The notes under the pieces are model-generated. The model saw nothing but the letters and a program-made list of their open reading frames with translations. It did not search any database and was not told the DNA's origin. Positions 26,012-34,674 of a stretch of 45,154 bases of DNA are shown here, piece by piece (the stretch's first letter is position 1; each line of letters begins with the position of its first letter). Both the position numbers and the translations under genes were made by a program. The stretch spans positions 1 to 45,154 of the forward strand of contig JAHDDU010000019.1 in the NCBI GenBank assembly GCA_020629175.1, read 5' to 3'. This stretch comes from Flavimaricola sp. Its GTDB lineage: Bacteria > Pseudomonadota > Alphaproteobacteria > Rhodobacterales > Rhodobacteraceae.

Positions 26012-27271
26012 ATGATTAACTCTCCGGATCGTTTTTTGCGCGACCTCTTTGATATCGCCGTTGCCGTTGCAGACCCAATGCGGGTGATTCCGCAGCACTT
26101 ACCGCCCAAACCGAGCGGTCGGGTCTTGGTTATTGGAGCAGGCAAAGCCAGCGCGCGCATGGCCGAGGCGGTTGAGGCAGTTTGGGGGCCTTGCGAGGGT
26201 CTTGTCATCACGCGATACGGGTACGCGCGCCCCTGCGCAGGGATTGAGATCGTGGAAGCGGCGCACCCGGTTCCTGATGAAGCCGGTGCCGAGGCAACGG
26301 CGCGCATGTTGGGTCTTCTGGAAAATGCCGGCCCGGATGACTTTGTGCTCGCATTGATTTCAGGCGGGGCGTCCGCGCTTTTGACGGCGCCCGCTGGCGA
26401 CATCGCTTTGACAGAGAAACAGGCCGTGAACGAGGCATTGCTTGCCTCTGGCGCGCCCATTGATCAGATGAACACCCTGCGCAAACACCTTAGCTGCGTT
26501 AAAGGCGGGCAACTGGCTGCTGCGGCGTCTCCGGCTCGGATGCTTGCATTGATGATTTCGGACGTGCCGGGGGATGATCCGGCGTTCATCGGTTCGGGGC
26601 CGACCGTGGCAGATGACACGACTGTGGAAGACGCCCGCGCCATCGTTGAGCGCTGGTCAATTCCTGCGCCTATGTCGGTGCAAGCCGTTCTGAATGGTCC
26701 AACGGGAGTTGTCCCCTCTGGTGATGTGAGGCTGGGGTCTGTCACCAACACGATCATCGCGGCTCCGTCTCAATCCCTCGCCGCAGCGGCGGCGGCGGCA
26801 AGAGAGGCAGGGTGCGAAGTGAGGCTCCTTGGGGATGCGTTAGAGGGTGAAGCGCGGGACGTCGCGCGCCATCAGATCGAGACGGCTGTTGAAATCCAAC
26901 GCATGCTTGGGCCAAACGATGCCCCTGTCCTGTTGTTGTCGGGGGGAGAGCTGACGGTGACGCGTCGGGGCGACGGCGTCGGTGGACCAAATGCCGAATT
27001 TGCGCTTGCTGCGGCTATTGCCCTGAATGGTTGCACGGGGATTTGGGTCCTCTCGGGTGATACGGATGGGGTTGATGGTGCGGCCGAGGTGGCCGGGGCC
27101 ATCGTCAGTCCTGACATCTTGGCGTCGTCAAAGGAAAGCGCTGATGATGCGTTGGCACGAAACGACAGCCATGGGTATTTTCAGCGGGCAAATGCACAGG
27201 TGATCACGGGACCCACGCTCACAAATGTTAACGATTTCAGATCTATTTTGATACTTCCGCAGGCGCGTTGA
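26012..27271 (+). CDS. gckA: Glycerate 2-kinase (MOFRL family)
   Basis: A 419-residue protein of the DUF4147/MOFRL glycerate kinase family (GckA/TtuD), which phosphorylates D-glycerate to 2-phosphoglycerate, linking the serine cycle, glyoxylate or tartrate metabolism to glycolysis. Conserved stretches are VLVIGAGKASARMAEA, the glycine-rich LISGGASALLTAPAG, RKHLSCVKGGQLA, ISDVPGDDPAFIGSGPT and the C-terminal MOFRL-type VLSGDTDGVDG. AGGG lies near the ATG at 26012. It converges on the tetR-type gene 20 bases away. The symbol is by family. Confidence 0.9.
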   Translation: MINSPDRFLRDLFDIAVAVADPMRVIPQHLPPKPSGRVLVIGAGKASARMAEAVEAVWGPCEGLVITRYGYARPCAGIEIVEAAHPVPDEAGAEATARMLGLLENAGPDDFVLALISGGASALLTAPAGDIALTEKQAVNEALLASGAPIDQMNTLRKHLSCVKGGQLAAAASPARMLALMISDVPGDDPAFIGSGPTVADDTTVEDARAIVERWSIPAPMSVQAVLNGPTGVVPSGDVRLGSVTNTIIAAPSQSLAAAAAAAREAGCEVRLLGDALEGEARDVARHQIETAVEIQRMLGPNDAPVLLLSGGELTVTRRGDGVGGPNAEFALAAAIALNGCTGIWVLSGDTDGVDGAAEVAGAIVSPDILASSKESADDALARNDSHGYFQRANAQVITGPTLTNVNDFRSILILPQAR

Positions 27272-27276
27272 GAGCT

Positions 27277-27286
27277 AAATTTAGGT
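27277..27286. repeat. Left copy of a 10-bp direct repeat flanking the tetR-type gene
   Basis: AAATTTAGGT here is repeated in the same orientation at 28072-28081. The two copies bracket the AT-rich regulator gene together with its promoter and operator. It may be a trace of an insertion, or chance in AT-rich DNA. Confidence 0.4.
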
Positions 27287-27291
27287 TTCCG

Positions 27292-27936
27292 TTAGGCTTT
27301 GACGTTAGCGTTCGTTTCCGTAGCGTCACTTTTGGTGTCATCCGCCGACATATAAGACCTAATCAAACGATTTATTGCATCACGCGAAATCTGATTGTGT
27401 GCGTCTGAAAACCCCAGCGATGCGACCATCCGCCAATGCCCGTAAAGAAGCGTGATGAAAAGATATCCGATCTCACGGCAAGCATTCTGCGACAACGATG
27501 GGTATGAGACCCGAACCTCATGCGCAATGGTGTATTGCAGGAGACTATGCTGCTCGTACAGACACTTGCGGACGGTTTCACTGCCAGTCGCAATTGACAT
27601 CATGGCATCGTAGGCGGCGTGGTTTTTTGGCTTCCAACTGCTCTTGTCAGCCAGCGCATCAAAGAAGAAATCAAGGAAGAACTCTAAGCGTTCGTCGACT
27701 TCGACGTTCACTATTTCGACGGTTAACGCTTCTCGATGTGCGGCGGCCAACGCATCACAGACGGCAACCATGAGAAGCTGAGGATCTGGGTAGTAATGGC
27801 GGATTAGCTGACGAGACATGTCTGCCTCTTCAGCTATCAGGTCATATGAGATCATCGAGAGCCCGTGCTTATTGAGAGCTCCGATAGCACCTTGAACAAT
27901 CTCGGGCTTCCGGATTTCGGAAATCGGTTTGACCAT
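27292..27936 (-). CDS. TetR-family transcriptional regulator (BetI-like N-terminus)
   Basis: A 214-residue regulator from the ATG at 27936 (MVKPISEIRKPEIVQGAIGAL). Longer starts up to 28062 are excluded because they would place the candidate promoter and operator inside the coding region. The DNA-binding HTH is ISYDLIAEEADMSRQLIRHYYPD (about residues 27-49) with the TetR-typical last Tyr. The rest is an all-helical ligand domain. Base composition is clearly more AT-rich than in neighbouring genes, which suggests transfer. A perfect palindrome at 28005-28022, next to its own -10, suggests autorepression. The regulated function is unknown; gckA and cydAB are the neighbours. Confidence 0.88.
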   Translation of the reverse strand: MVKPISEIRKPEIVQGAIGALNKHGLSMISYDLIAEEADMSRQLIRHYYPDPQLLMVAVCDALAAAHREALTVEIVNVEVDERLEFFLDFFFDALADKSSWKPKNHAAYDAMMSIATGSETVRKCLYEQHSLLQYTIAHEVRVSYPSLSQNACREIGYLFITLLYGHWRMVASLGFSDAHNQISRDAINRLIRSYMSADDTKSDATETNANVKA

Positions 27937-28004
27937 TAAACTCGCACCCCCAAACATAATCTCGCGGCGTGTGGTATCCCCTTGTCGTTTGTAACTATTT
28001 GGAA

Positions 28005-28022
28005 ATTTACTGTCCAGTAAAT
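28005..28022. promoter_or_regulatory. Candidate TetR operator (18-bp palindrome)
   Basis: ATTTACTG TC CAGTAAAT is a perfect 8-bp inverted repeat with a 2-base centre. It lies 69 bases upstream of the regulator ATG and about 10 bases downstream of its candidate -10, where a bound dimer would block transcription. A lone half-site CAGTAAAT also occurs at 28153-28160. Size and symmetry fit a TetR-family operator. Binding is inferred. Confidence 0.6.
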
Positions 28023-28032
28023 CAAAACAATC

Positions 28033-28062
28033 TGTATATTGATGAAAATATTTGGCGGACAA
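28033..28062 (-). promoter_or_regulatory. Candidate sigma-70 promoter of the tetR-type gene
   Basis: On the minus strand TTGTCC (28057-28062) is followed after 18 bases by TATACA (28033-28038). Each box matches four of six consensus positions. The start point would fall within or just before the palindrome at 28005-28022. The 25-30 bases around it are very AT-rich. Confidence 0.45.
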
Positions 28063-28071
28063 ATTAATCTA

Positions 28072-28081
28072 AAATTTAGGT
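28072..28081. repeat. Right copy of the 10-bp direct repeat
   Basis: AAATTTAGGT, identical and in the same orientation as 27277-27286. See the left copy. The distance between copies is 795 bases. Confidence 0.4.
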
Positions 28082-28227
28082 AAATTCCTTCCAAAAAAAT
28101 AAAGTGACGTGGAGGAAAGGGGCACTTTTCAGGGCAGTGCAAAGAAATACGACAGTAAATTCATAGCTTGCAGGCTGCAAAAAAGACCTGCGTCCAAGGC
28201 GCGTGTATAAGCCCTCCAACTTTGCCA

Positions 28228-28251
28228 TTAACAGAGTTAATACACTGTTAA
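28228..28251. promoter_or_regulatory. AT-rich inverted repeat downstream of cydB
   Basis: TTAACAG (28228-28234) and CTGTTAA (28245-28251) pair around a 10-base centre that itself contains a further TTAA. It begins 12 bases past the cydB stop on the minus strand. It may act as a weak cydAB 3' structure or as a protein-binding site. No T-run follows. Confidence 0.35.
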
Positions 28252-28263
28252 CAAAAAGATTTA

Positions 28264-29274
28264 TCAGTCGTACCGCAACTCTGTCGCTTTGCCGCGGAAC
28301 ACGTAGTAGGCGAGCACGGTGTATGCGAGAATTGTTGGCAAAACGAAAATGGTTCCAACCAAGATGATAAACAGACTTTCTGGCGCGCTTGCGGATTCAT
28401 ATATCGTGAGCTTTTCGGGCACCACATAGGGATAAAAGCTGTAAGCCATGCCCCCGAAAGCGGTTGTCCAAAGCGCAGTGGCCGCGCCGAAGGGCAGCCA
28501 AGAGAATCGGTCGCCCGAGAAGGGCATGGTTTTGAGCATCTGCCACAGCCACGCCACCAGCACCGCAGAGAGGATCGGTAGCGGTGAGAGCCAGAGGAAT
28601 TCAGGGAACGAGAACCACTTGTCGAAGATGCGTGAAGAGACGAATGGCGTTGCGATGGATATGGCCGAAATGCCAAGGACCAGCCCCCAAATACCGCCCT
28701 TAGCCCAGTCGATTGCCTTAAGCTGCAGGTTTCCCTGCGCTTTGTGAATGACCCAGGTTGCGCCAATAAAGCTGTAGCCGATTGTCAGGAACACGGCTGT
28801 CAGCAGTGCAAAAGCCACATGCGGCAGTGTCCATGTCAGGCCCATCACATACATCCCGAGCATAAAGCCTTGCGACAGAGACGTCATGAGAGATCCGACA
28901 AAGAAGGCCCAGTTCCAGCGTGATTTGTAGCTCAGCGGGGCTTTGACGCGGAATTCGAATGCGACGCCGCGCAGGATGAGGCCGATCAACATGACGGCGA
29001 CGGGCAAGTACAGGGCGGTTAGGATCGTTCCATGTGCCGCAGGGAAGGCCACGAGGAGAAGACCGACCGCCAGGACCAGCCATGTCTCATTGGCATCCCA
29101 AAAGGGGCCAATGGCGGCGATCATGTTGTCCTTCTCGTCTTCATCCGCGAAGGGGAACAGCAACCCAACCCCGAGGTCGAACCCGTCCAGAACAACATAG
29201 ATCAGGATCGAGACACCCATGAGCATGGCAAAAGTGAAGGGGAGCCACTGGGCCGGGTCACCGAAATAGTCCAT
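28264..29274 (-). CDS. cydB: Cytochrome bd-type quinol oxidase subunit II
   Basis: A 336-residue integral membrane protein from the ATG at 29274 (MDYFGDPAQWLPFTFAMLMG); the open frame extends upstream into cydA without similarity. CydB pairs with CydA in the terminal quinol oxidase that reduces O2 to water without proton pumping. The N-terminal YVVLDGFDLGVGLLFPF with its conserved Asp and the WDANETWLV segment are diagnostic. It begins 4 bases after the cydA stop, so it is coupled. No cydX-like small frame or cydCD genes were seen next to it. Confidence 0.95.
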   Translation of the reverse strand: MDYFGDPAQWLPFTFAMLMGVSILIYVVLDGFDLGVGLLFPFADEDEKDNMIAAIGPFWDANETWLVLAVGLLLVAFPAAHGTILTALYLPVAVMLIGLILRGVAFEFRVKAPLSYKSRWNWAFFVGSLMTSLSQGFMLGMYVMGLTWTLPHVAFALLTAVFLTIGYSFIGATWVIHKAQGNLQLKAIDWAKGGIWGLVLGISAISIATPFVSSRIFDKWFSFPEFLWLSPLPILSAVLVAWLWQMLKTMPFSGDRFSWLPFGAATALWTTAFGGMAYSFYPYVVPEKLTIYESASAPESLFIILVGTIFVLPTILAYTVLAYYVFRGKATELRYD

Positions 29275-29278
29275 CTTG

Positions 29279-30682
29279 TTACTCCGCAGGTACAGCAGCG
29301 ACGGCGGCGCCGGATCCCGGCACGCGTGGTTTGAGTGTCTCGCCACGCGACGCTTTCCGGGCCAGGTGGAAGATCACCGCGATGTAGGCCGCCAGCAGGA
29401 TGGCGTAGACGGCAAGGTAGGCGAGCAACGTCGACAGGACCAGCGGTGCGGGCACATCAGCCACCGCCATCTCAGTGGTCATCACGCCCTGCACAAGCCA
29501 CGGCTGACGCCCGATCTCGGTTGTGTACCAGCCTGCGAGTGTTGCCAGCCAGCCCGAGAACGACATCGCGACGAAACCGAACAGCATCAACCTTGGCAGC
29601 CCTTCGACACCACGGCGGGCGTTGCCGTTAGCGGTCTTGCGCGCCATCATGGCCACCGCGGCCCAGCTGGTCAAAAGCATCAGGACACCTGTGCCGACCA
29701 TCACGCGGAAGCTCCAGAACACTGGGGCGACGCGCGGGTGCATGACCTCGCCGTCCTCTGTAACGAATTCGTTCAGGCCTTTGACCTCACCATTCCAATC
29801 GTGCGTCAGGATAAAGGACGCAAGGTTGGGGATGCCGATCTCAAACCGGTTTTCACGGGCATCATCATCGGGCAGGGCAAAGAGAAGGAGGTCGGCACCA
29901 TTCTGGGTCTCCCAGATACCTTCCATCGCGGCGACCTTGGCGGGCTGATACTCCTTGGTATTCAGACCGTGCATGTCACCCACAAGGATTTGCACAGGCA
30001 TGAGCAGAGCCGCCGCGACGATTGCCGTGCGCAAGGCAGATTTGACGCCTGCGGTGTTGCCGCCGATCAGGATCCGGAAGGCCGAGATGCCGGCGATTAA
30101 GAAGCTCACAGTCAGGAAGCTGGCGAGCATCATATGTGTGAAGCGATATGGCATCGACGGGTTGAACACGATGGCCCACCAGTCCGTCGCATGCGCGACG
30201 CCGTCGATCATCTCATACCCCTGCGGCGTGTGCATCCACGAGTTCAGAACGATAATCCAGAATGCGGACATAGTCGTGCCGAATGCGACGAGGAAAGTTG
30301 CTGTGGTGTGCACCCAGGGTTTCACGCGGCTTGCGCCGAAAAGCATGATCCCGAGGAAGACGGCTTCCAGGAAGAAGGCCGTCATCACCTCGTAGGCGAG
30401 CAGCGGACCTGCAATGTTGCCGACGGTCTCCATAAAGCCTGGCCAATTGGTGCCAAACTGGAACGACATCGTGATGCCAGAGACCACGCCCATCGCGAAC
30501 GACAGCGCAAAGACTTTGACCCAGAACATGTAGGCGTCCATCCAGCGCTGGTCTTTTGAGATGTTGAAGCGCACCCGGAAATACAGCAGCACCCACCCCA
30601 AGGCGATTGTGATCGTTGGGAAGAGGATGTGAAACGAAATGTTCGCCGCAAACTGTATGCGGGACAAGAGGAACGCGTCCAT
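29279..30682 (-). CDS. cydA: Cytochrome bd-type quinol oxidase subunit I (short Q-loop, CIO-like)
   Basis: A 467-residue heme-bearing subunit. The N-terminal SRIQFAANISFHILFPTITI includes the heme b595-ligand His. The paired Glu residues of the proton path appear in YEVMTAFFLEAVFLG, a His ligand in RFTHMMLASF, the Q-loop signature in GLNTKEYQPAKVAAMEGIWE and the Met ligand in FWSFRVMVGTG. The total length and short stretch after the Q-loop fit the cyanide-insensitive (CIO) branch, not the long-loop E. coli enzyme. GGAG lies upstream of the ATG. The 193 bases before it must hold the promoter. Confidence 0.95.
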   Translation of the reverse strand: MDAFLLSRIQFAANISFHILFPTITIALGWVLLYFRVRFNISKDQRWMDAYMFWVKVFALSFAMGVVSGITMSFQFGTNWPGFMETVGNIAGPLLAYEVMTAFFLEAVFLGIMLFGASRVKPWVHTTATFLVAFGTTMSAFWIIVLNSWMHTPQGYEMIDGVAHATDWWAIVFNPSMPYRFTHMMLASFLTVSFLIAGISAFRILIGGNTAGVKSALRTAIVAAALLMPVQILVGDMHGLNTKEYQPAKVAAMEGIWETQNGADLLLFALPDDDARENRFEIGIPNLASFILTHDWNGEVKGLNEFVTEDGEVMHPRVAPVFWSFRVMVGTGVLMLLTSWAAVAMMARKTANGNARRGVEGLPRLMLFGFVAMSFSGWLATLAGWYTTEIGRQPWLVQGVMTTEMAVADVPAPLVLSTLLAYLAVYAILLAAYIAVIFHLARKASRGETLKPRVPGSGAAVAAVPAE

Positions 30683-30875
30683 CTGGATAACTCCGGGTTT
30701 TCAACTTCTGACCCTGAGTTAAGCCAACCCAGCCGAAAGGGAAGCGGGTGCGACAGCAGGGCGCGGGGCGCGGCCCTGTTTTTCAAGGCCAAAGATGGCA
30801 GCCATGCCGCAGGCGCATAGCTTCTGCGGCGCCCGGTCGCAGTTTGGTAGGGGAGTTTAGACAAATGCCGTGGGA
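30683..30875. other. Intergenic region upstream of cydA
   Basis: A 193-base gap between galM (ending at 30876) and cydA, both on the minus strand. It must carry the cydAB promoter. I found no TTGAT-N4-ATCAA box for FNR-type control and no strong -35/-10 pair. A GGAG RBS precedes the cydA ATG. Confidence 0.5.
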
Positions 30876-31835
30876 TCAGGTGCCGTCAGGGGTCTGATCG
30901 AATCGCCACTGTGTGGTTTGGCTATAGGCCTCACCCGGCTTCAAGGTGATGCTTGGGAACTGCCGATGGGATGGTGCGTCCGGCCAGTTCTGCGCCTCAA
31001 TCGCCAGGCCGCGATAGGCTGGGCGATCATCGTAGATTTGAACACCTTGAGCGGTTGTGGCAACGGTCATCCCCACACCGCTCTCACCACGCAACCAGAG
31101 GACATCGCGTAACGGCTGGACGTCCTGCGACAGGCAAAAGTTTGTGTCGAGTGGCGGGCTGCCGCCTTGCAGCCTTTGAAGAGTGCGAAAATCAACGGCT
31201 GTGCCGTCTGTAACCGCGATCTCGCCTGTCGGCGTGCTGTCGGGCGTTGTGGGCAGATAGGCGTCGGCCGCTATTTTGAGGCTGTGCCCATCAAAGCGCT
31301 CTGAGCCGTCGAGGTTCCAGTAGCTGTGATTGGCAAAGTTCATGACCGTTTCTGAGTCTGTCTTTCCGGAGACAGTCATTTGCAATGTTGCTGGCGGAAT
31401 GACTTCAAATCGGGCTGTGACGTCGCGATTGCCGGGGAAGCCGCCCTCGTTATTGGGCAAGGATAGCGCAAACGTCACATGGGATGCGCTGTGATCTGCA
31501 ACCGTCCAGAGTTTGGCGCCCGTGTTGGCGCGCCCGGAATGGAGAGTGATTTTACCGTCCTGATTGGCGTCGAAGTAATAGGTCTGCTCGCCGATCGCTG
31601 CTTGCGCGCCGGAGATGCGGTTGACGACTGGGCCGATCAGGGGGCCATGATAGCACATATCGCCCTCAAAATCGCTGACGGAGCCGCCTGATATGGTGAG
31701 ATTGTGCTCGACATCGCTCAGCCGCACCTCGTGCAGGACTGCACCGAGATCAAGGAGAGTGACACGCAGATCGCCTGCGGCAATCGTGTATTTGTGGACG
31801 GGCTGCCCGTCCTTTGTGGTGCCAAAGGGGGTCAC
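30876..31835 (-). CDS. galM: Aldose 1-epimerase (galactose mutarotase)
   Basis: A 319-residue GalM that interconverts alpha and beta anomers of galactose or glucose. The start is a GTG at 31835 overlapping the beta-galactosidase stop (GTGA), which fits the coupling style of this operon. Catalytic residues are the His in NHSYWNLDGS and the Glu in LAIEAQNWPD; substrate residues are in GPVVNRISGAQ. It is the last gene of the galactose block, supplying the anomer used by the sugar dehydrogenase. Confidence 0.93.
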   Translation of the reverse strand: MTPFGTTKDGQPVHKYTIAAGDLRVTLLDLGAVLHEVRLSDVEHNLTISGGSVSDFEGDMCYHGPLIGPVVNRISGAQAAIGEQTYYFDANQDGKITLHSGRANTGAKLWTVADHSASHVTFALSLPNNEGGFPGNRDVTARFEVIPPATLQMTVSGKTDSETVMNFANHSYWNLDGSERFDGHSLKIAADAYLPTTPDSTPTGEIAVTDGTAVDFRTLQRLQGGSPPLDTNFCLSQDVQPLRDVLWLRGESGVGMTVATTAQGVQIYDDRPAYRGLAIEAQNWPDAPSHRQFPSITLKPGEAYSQTTQWRFDQTPDGT

Positions 31836-33760
31836 GACCGCGCCTCCCAATGCACGCCTGCGGCGGGGATCATGACGTCGTGCCACTTCATCGGGACGGG
31901 TGCGTAGTTAAAGACGAACCGGTGCCGCGCGGTATCACGGATGCGCAGGCCTTCTGGCAGGTCGAGGGCGTCGAGCCCGGCTTCTGTGCAGAGCGTGCGG
32001 ATGATGGCGGCAAAGGTATCCGGATCGGGCCAGCCCGCCAGATAGCGCAAGTGCGCGCCGCCCATGATGGCCGCTTGACCAGCGCGGGTTTCCATATGAA
32101 CCGTGTCGCGGCCTTCGAGATGTTCAAACCAGCGCACGAACCGACCCTTTTCCAGAGGTTCATCCGCAATGGGCGGCAGGCTTTCAGTGACCACAGCGGT
32201 GACGTCTAGGCCGGGGATGTTTGGGCCCATAGGCGTTGGGATCGACAGATCGTGCGTCTTGGTGTCGGTCCGGGGGCCAATGAGCGCTATTCCTTTGTAG
32301 CGGGCCAAAGCGTCCCGCAGCGGGTCTGACAGGGTGAGGAGACCGGGGGCGAGTACGAGCCTGTAAGCTGAAAGATCGGCGGTTTCGGGGTGGAGGATGT
32401 CGACGCTCAAGCCAGCGCGACGCAGGGCACGATAGGCATCAAACGCAAGATCAAACCCGGTGAAATCAGCGCCCTGTGGCTGCGCCTCCCATGCCCAGCA
32501 GCTGTCATAATCGAACACCAAGCCGACGGGGGCCGCTGCGGCTGTGACATCGCCAAGCTCGGTGATTTCACCCGCAACCTGCATGGCCTCAGCCAAAGCG
32601 GGTGCGGGTTCGCTGTCGGGGCGCAAAAGGCCTGCGTGCATCTGCTCTTGGGCGAAGGGTGCCTGACGCCAGCGGAAATAGCTGACACATTCCGCCCCAT
32701 GGGCAATCGCCTCCCACGCCCAAAGCCTGCACATGCCGGGCAGGGGAGCAGGGTTCCACGGGGCCCAGTTTACCGGGCCGGGCTGTTGTTCCATCACCCA
32801 CCAGCGGCCCTCGTGCGGAGCCGCCTCGGTCCGCATGGCGCCAGCGGCGCGGTAGATATCGTGGTGGAAGGCCTGATTATCAGGGTGACCCTGCTTGAGA
32901 AAGCGGGCCTTGAATGTGGGTGTCTCGCCTATTCGGTCAGAGAGGAAGCCGATGGGATAGCTGTCCCATGAAGTGATATCGAGGTCTTTTGAGAGCTTGA
33001 AATGATCAAACGACGTCTCTCGCCCCATAAAATTATGGATGATCGGCGCATCGCTGTGTTTGCGAATTTCGTCACATTGAATGCGGTTAAACGCGACAAC
33101 CTGATCAGACGAGAACCGCGCGAAATCGAGCTGATGCGGGTGGTTTGGCTCTGTCACTGTCAGGTTGGGCGGATCAATCTGCGACCACTCGTCATACTGC
33201 ATGGACCAGAACACATTGCCCCAAGCGCGGTTCAAGGCATCCGTGGATTGATACTTTTGCGCCAGCCAATCGCGGAAGGCTGCTGTGGCGGCGGGCGAAT
33301 AGCTTACGGTTGTGTCGTGACAGGCGTATTCGTTGTCTGTTTGCCATGCCTGCACATGAGGGTTGCGGCCATAGCGCTCGGCCATCAACGCTGTGATGCG
33401 GCGGCTCTCTACTCGGTATCCTTCGTGCGAGAAGCAGTAGTGACGGCGCGAGCCGAACTTACGCGGCTGGCCATTGGCGTCATGGGCCAGCATGTCGGGG
33501 TGTTTGTCGATCATCCAGCGTGGCGGCGTGGCTGTCGGCGTGCCGAGTACGATCTTGAGGCCAGCGCTGCCCAGCACCTCAATTGCGCGGTCCAGCCAAT
33601 CCCAGTCGAAGACATCCGGCTTGGGCTCCATCAGTGCCCATGCAAACTCGCCTATCCGCACCCAAGTGATCCCCGCCTTAACCATGCGGGCCGCATCCTC
33701 TTCCCATTGGGTTTCGGGCCAGTGTTCGGGATAGTAGCAAACGCCGATGGTGGGGATCAT
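31832..33760 (-). CDS. bga: Beta-galactosidase, glycoside hydrolase family 42
   Basis: A 642-residue GH42 enzyme. It begins MIPTIGVCYYPEHWPETQWE, the typical barrel start. The acid/base Glu is in WQTDNEYACHD and the nucleophile Glu in WWVMEQQPGPVNWAPWNP. A trimerisation-like domain (GLVFDYDSCWAWEAQP) and a short C-terminal beta domain follow. No signal peptide is visible, so it acts on sugars already inside the cell. GH42 enzymes release galactose from lactose or plant galactans and galacto-oligosaccharides. It lies 62 bases after the lactonase gene and overlaps galM. Confidence 0.94.
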   Translation of the reverse strand: MIPTIGVCYYPEHWPETQWEEDAARMVKAGITWVRIGEFAWALMEPKPDVFDWDWLDRAIEVLGSAGLKIVLGTPTATPPRWMIDKHPDMLAHDANGQPRKFGSRRHYCFSHEGYRVESRRITALMAERYGRNPHVQAWQTDNEYACHDTTVSYSPAATAAFRDWLAQKYQSTDALNRAWGNVFWSMQYDEWSQIDPPNLTVTEPNHPHQLDFARFSSDQVVAFNRIQCDEIRKHSDAPIIHNFMGRETSFDHFKLSKDLDITSWDSYPIGFLSDRIGETPTFKARFLKQGHPDNQAFHHDIYRAAGAMRTEAAPHEGRWWVMEQQPGPVNWAPWNPAPLPGMCRLWAWEAIAHGAECVSYFRWRQAPFAQEQMHAGLLRPDSEPAPALAEAMQVAGEITELGDVTAAAAPVGLVFDYDSCWAWEAQPQGADFTGFDLAFDAYRALRRAGLSVDILHPETADLSAYRLVLAPGLLTLSDPLRDALARYKGIALIGPRTDTKTHDLSIPTPMGPNIPGLDVTAVVTESLPPIADEPLEKGRFVRWFEHLEGRDTVHMETRAGQAAIMGGAHLRYLAGWPDPDTFAAIIRTLCTEAGLDALDLPEGLRIRDTARHRFVFNYAPVPMKWHDVMIPAAGVHWEARS

Positions 33761-33822
33761 GGTGTGATCTTTCGCTAAGTGTTTCCGCCAGCCTTTATGC
33801 GAGCATGCGAAAACGGCAAGCC

Positions 33823-34674
33823 CTAGTCGGGCAGAATGACGCGATGTTCCGCCTGTCCGGTCACATCGGTCTGGATCTCAAAGGTTTGGCCGGACAGCGG
33901 CCGGTTTGCCAATTCTTCTGCGTCAAGGCCGACAAGGGCGGAGGTGCAGTGGAGCGTCTTGAAATCCTCGCCGCCAAAGGCCGGGCAAGTGGCTTGCAAA
34001 GCGGGCACCTCGATCGCGGCGATGAATTTGCCGCTTGGGTCGTAACGCGCCATGCGCGCACTGCCCCATTGCGCCGTCCACAAGCATCCTTCGGTGTCAA
34101 CAACGGCCCCGTCCGCCTTATGGGCTGTGCCTGTTAAGTCGATGTGGACATGCGGCGCGCCTTGCGGCCATCCCGTTTCGGGGTCGAGCGCCACGGCCAT
34201 GATCTGCTGCGTCGGGGTGTCCGTGTAGTAGGCCATGGAGCGATCAGGGGCGAAACAGATCGAATTTGAGATGGTGACTTGCGGGACCACTTTGCGCAAC
34301 TCGCCTCGGTAGTAGCGCCAGATTGCCCCGGCACTCGGCTCGGCGTTCAGGCCCATGCTACCGATCCAGAACCCGCCCCAAGGGTCCGCCCGCCCGTCGT
34401 TGGAGCGGGTAACCGGGTCATCCGCCTCTAGCGGGATGAGGACGTCTGATTGGCCTGTCTCAATGTCAAATCGCGACAATGCGGTTTGCGAGGCGATGAT
34501 CAGCGTGGTCTCATCGACCCAGCCGGCAGCCGAGACGTGTTCGTCAAACTGCCAATGCTGGCCTTTGCGATGCAAACGTTTGCCAAGAATGTCGAACCAG
34601 AAAAGCTCTTGCCGTTCAGGGTGCCACAATGGTCCTTCGCCAAGGGCACAGGGGGTCGCGTCGTGGACGATCAT
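33823..34674 (-). CDS. SMP-30/gluconolactonase-family sugar lactonase
   Basis: A 283-residue six-bladed beta-propeller lactonase. The metal ligands expected for the family are present: Glu13 in LGEGPLW, Asn in TISNSICFAPD and Asp in HKADGAVVD, with SNDGRADPWGGFWIGSMG in between. It would open the galactono-1,4- or 1,5-lactone made by the dehydrogenase two genes upstream. Its ATG overlaps the dgoA stop (ATGA at 34671-34674). The substrate is inferred from the operon. Confidence 0.92.
   Translation of the reverse strand: MIVHDATPCALGEGPLWHPERQELFWFDILGKRLHRKGQHWQFDEHVSAAGWVDETTLIIASQTALSRFDIETGQSDVLIPLEADDPVTRSNDGRADPWGGFWIGSMGLNAEPSAGAIWRYYRGELRKVVPQVTISNSICFAPDRSMAYYTDTPTQQIMAVALDPETGWPQGAPHVHIDLTGTAHKADGAVVDTEGCLWTAQWGSARMARYDPSGKFIAAIEVPALQATCPAFGGEDFKTLHCTSALVGLDAEELANRPLSGQTFEIQTDVTGQAEHRVILPD

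Noticed and set aside
27937-28062. Longer N-terminus for the tetR-type protein starting at 28062
   Set aside because: The extra 42 residues cover the candidate promoter and operator and are not TetR-like; the ATG at 27936 starts the conserved region.
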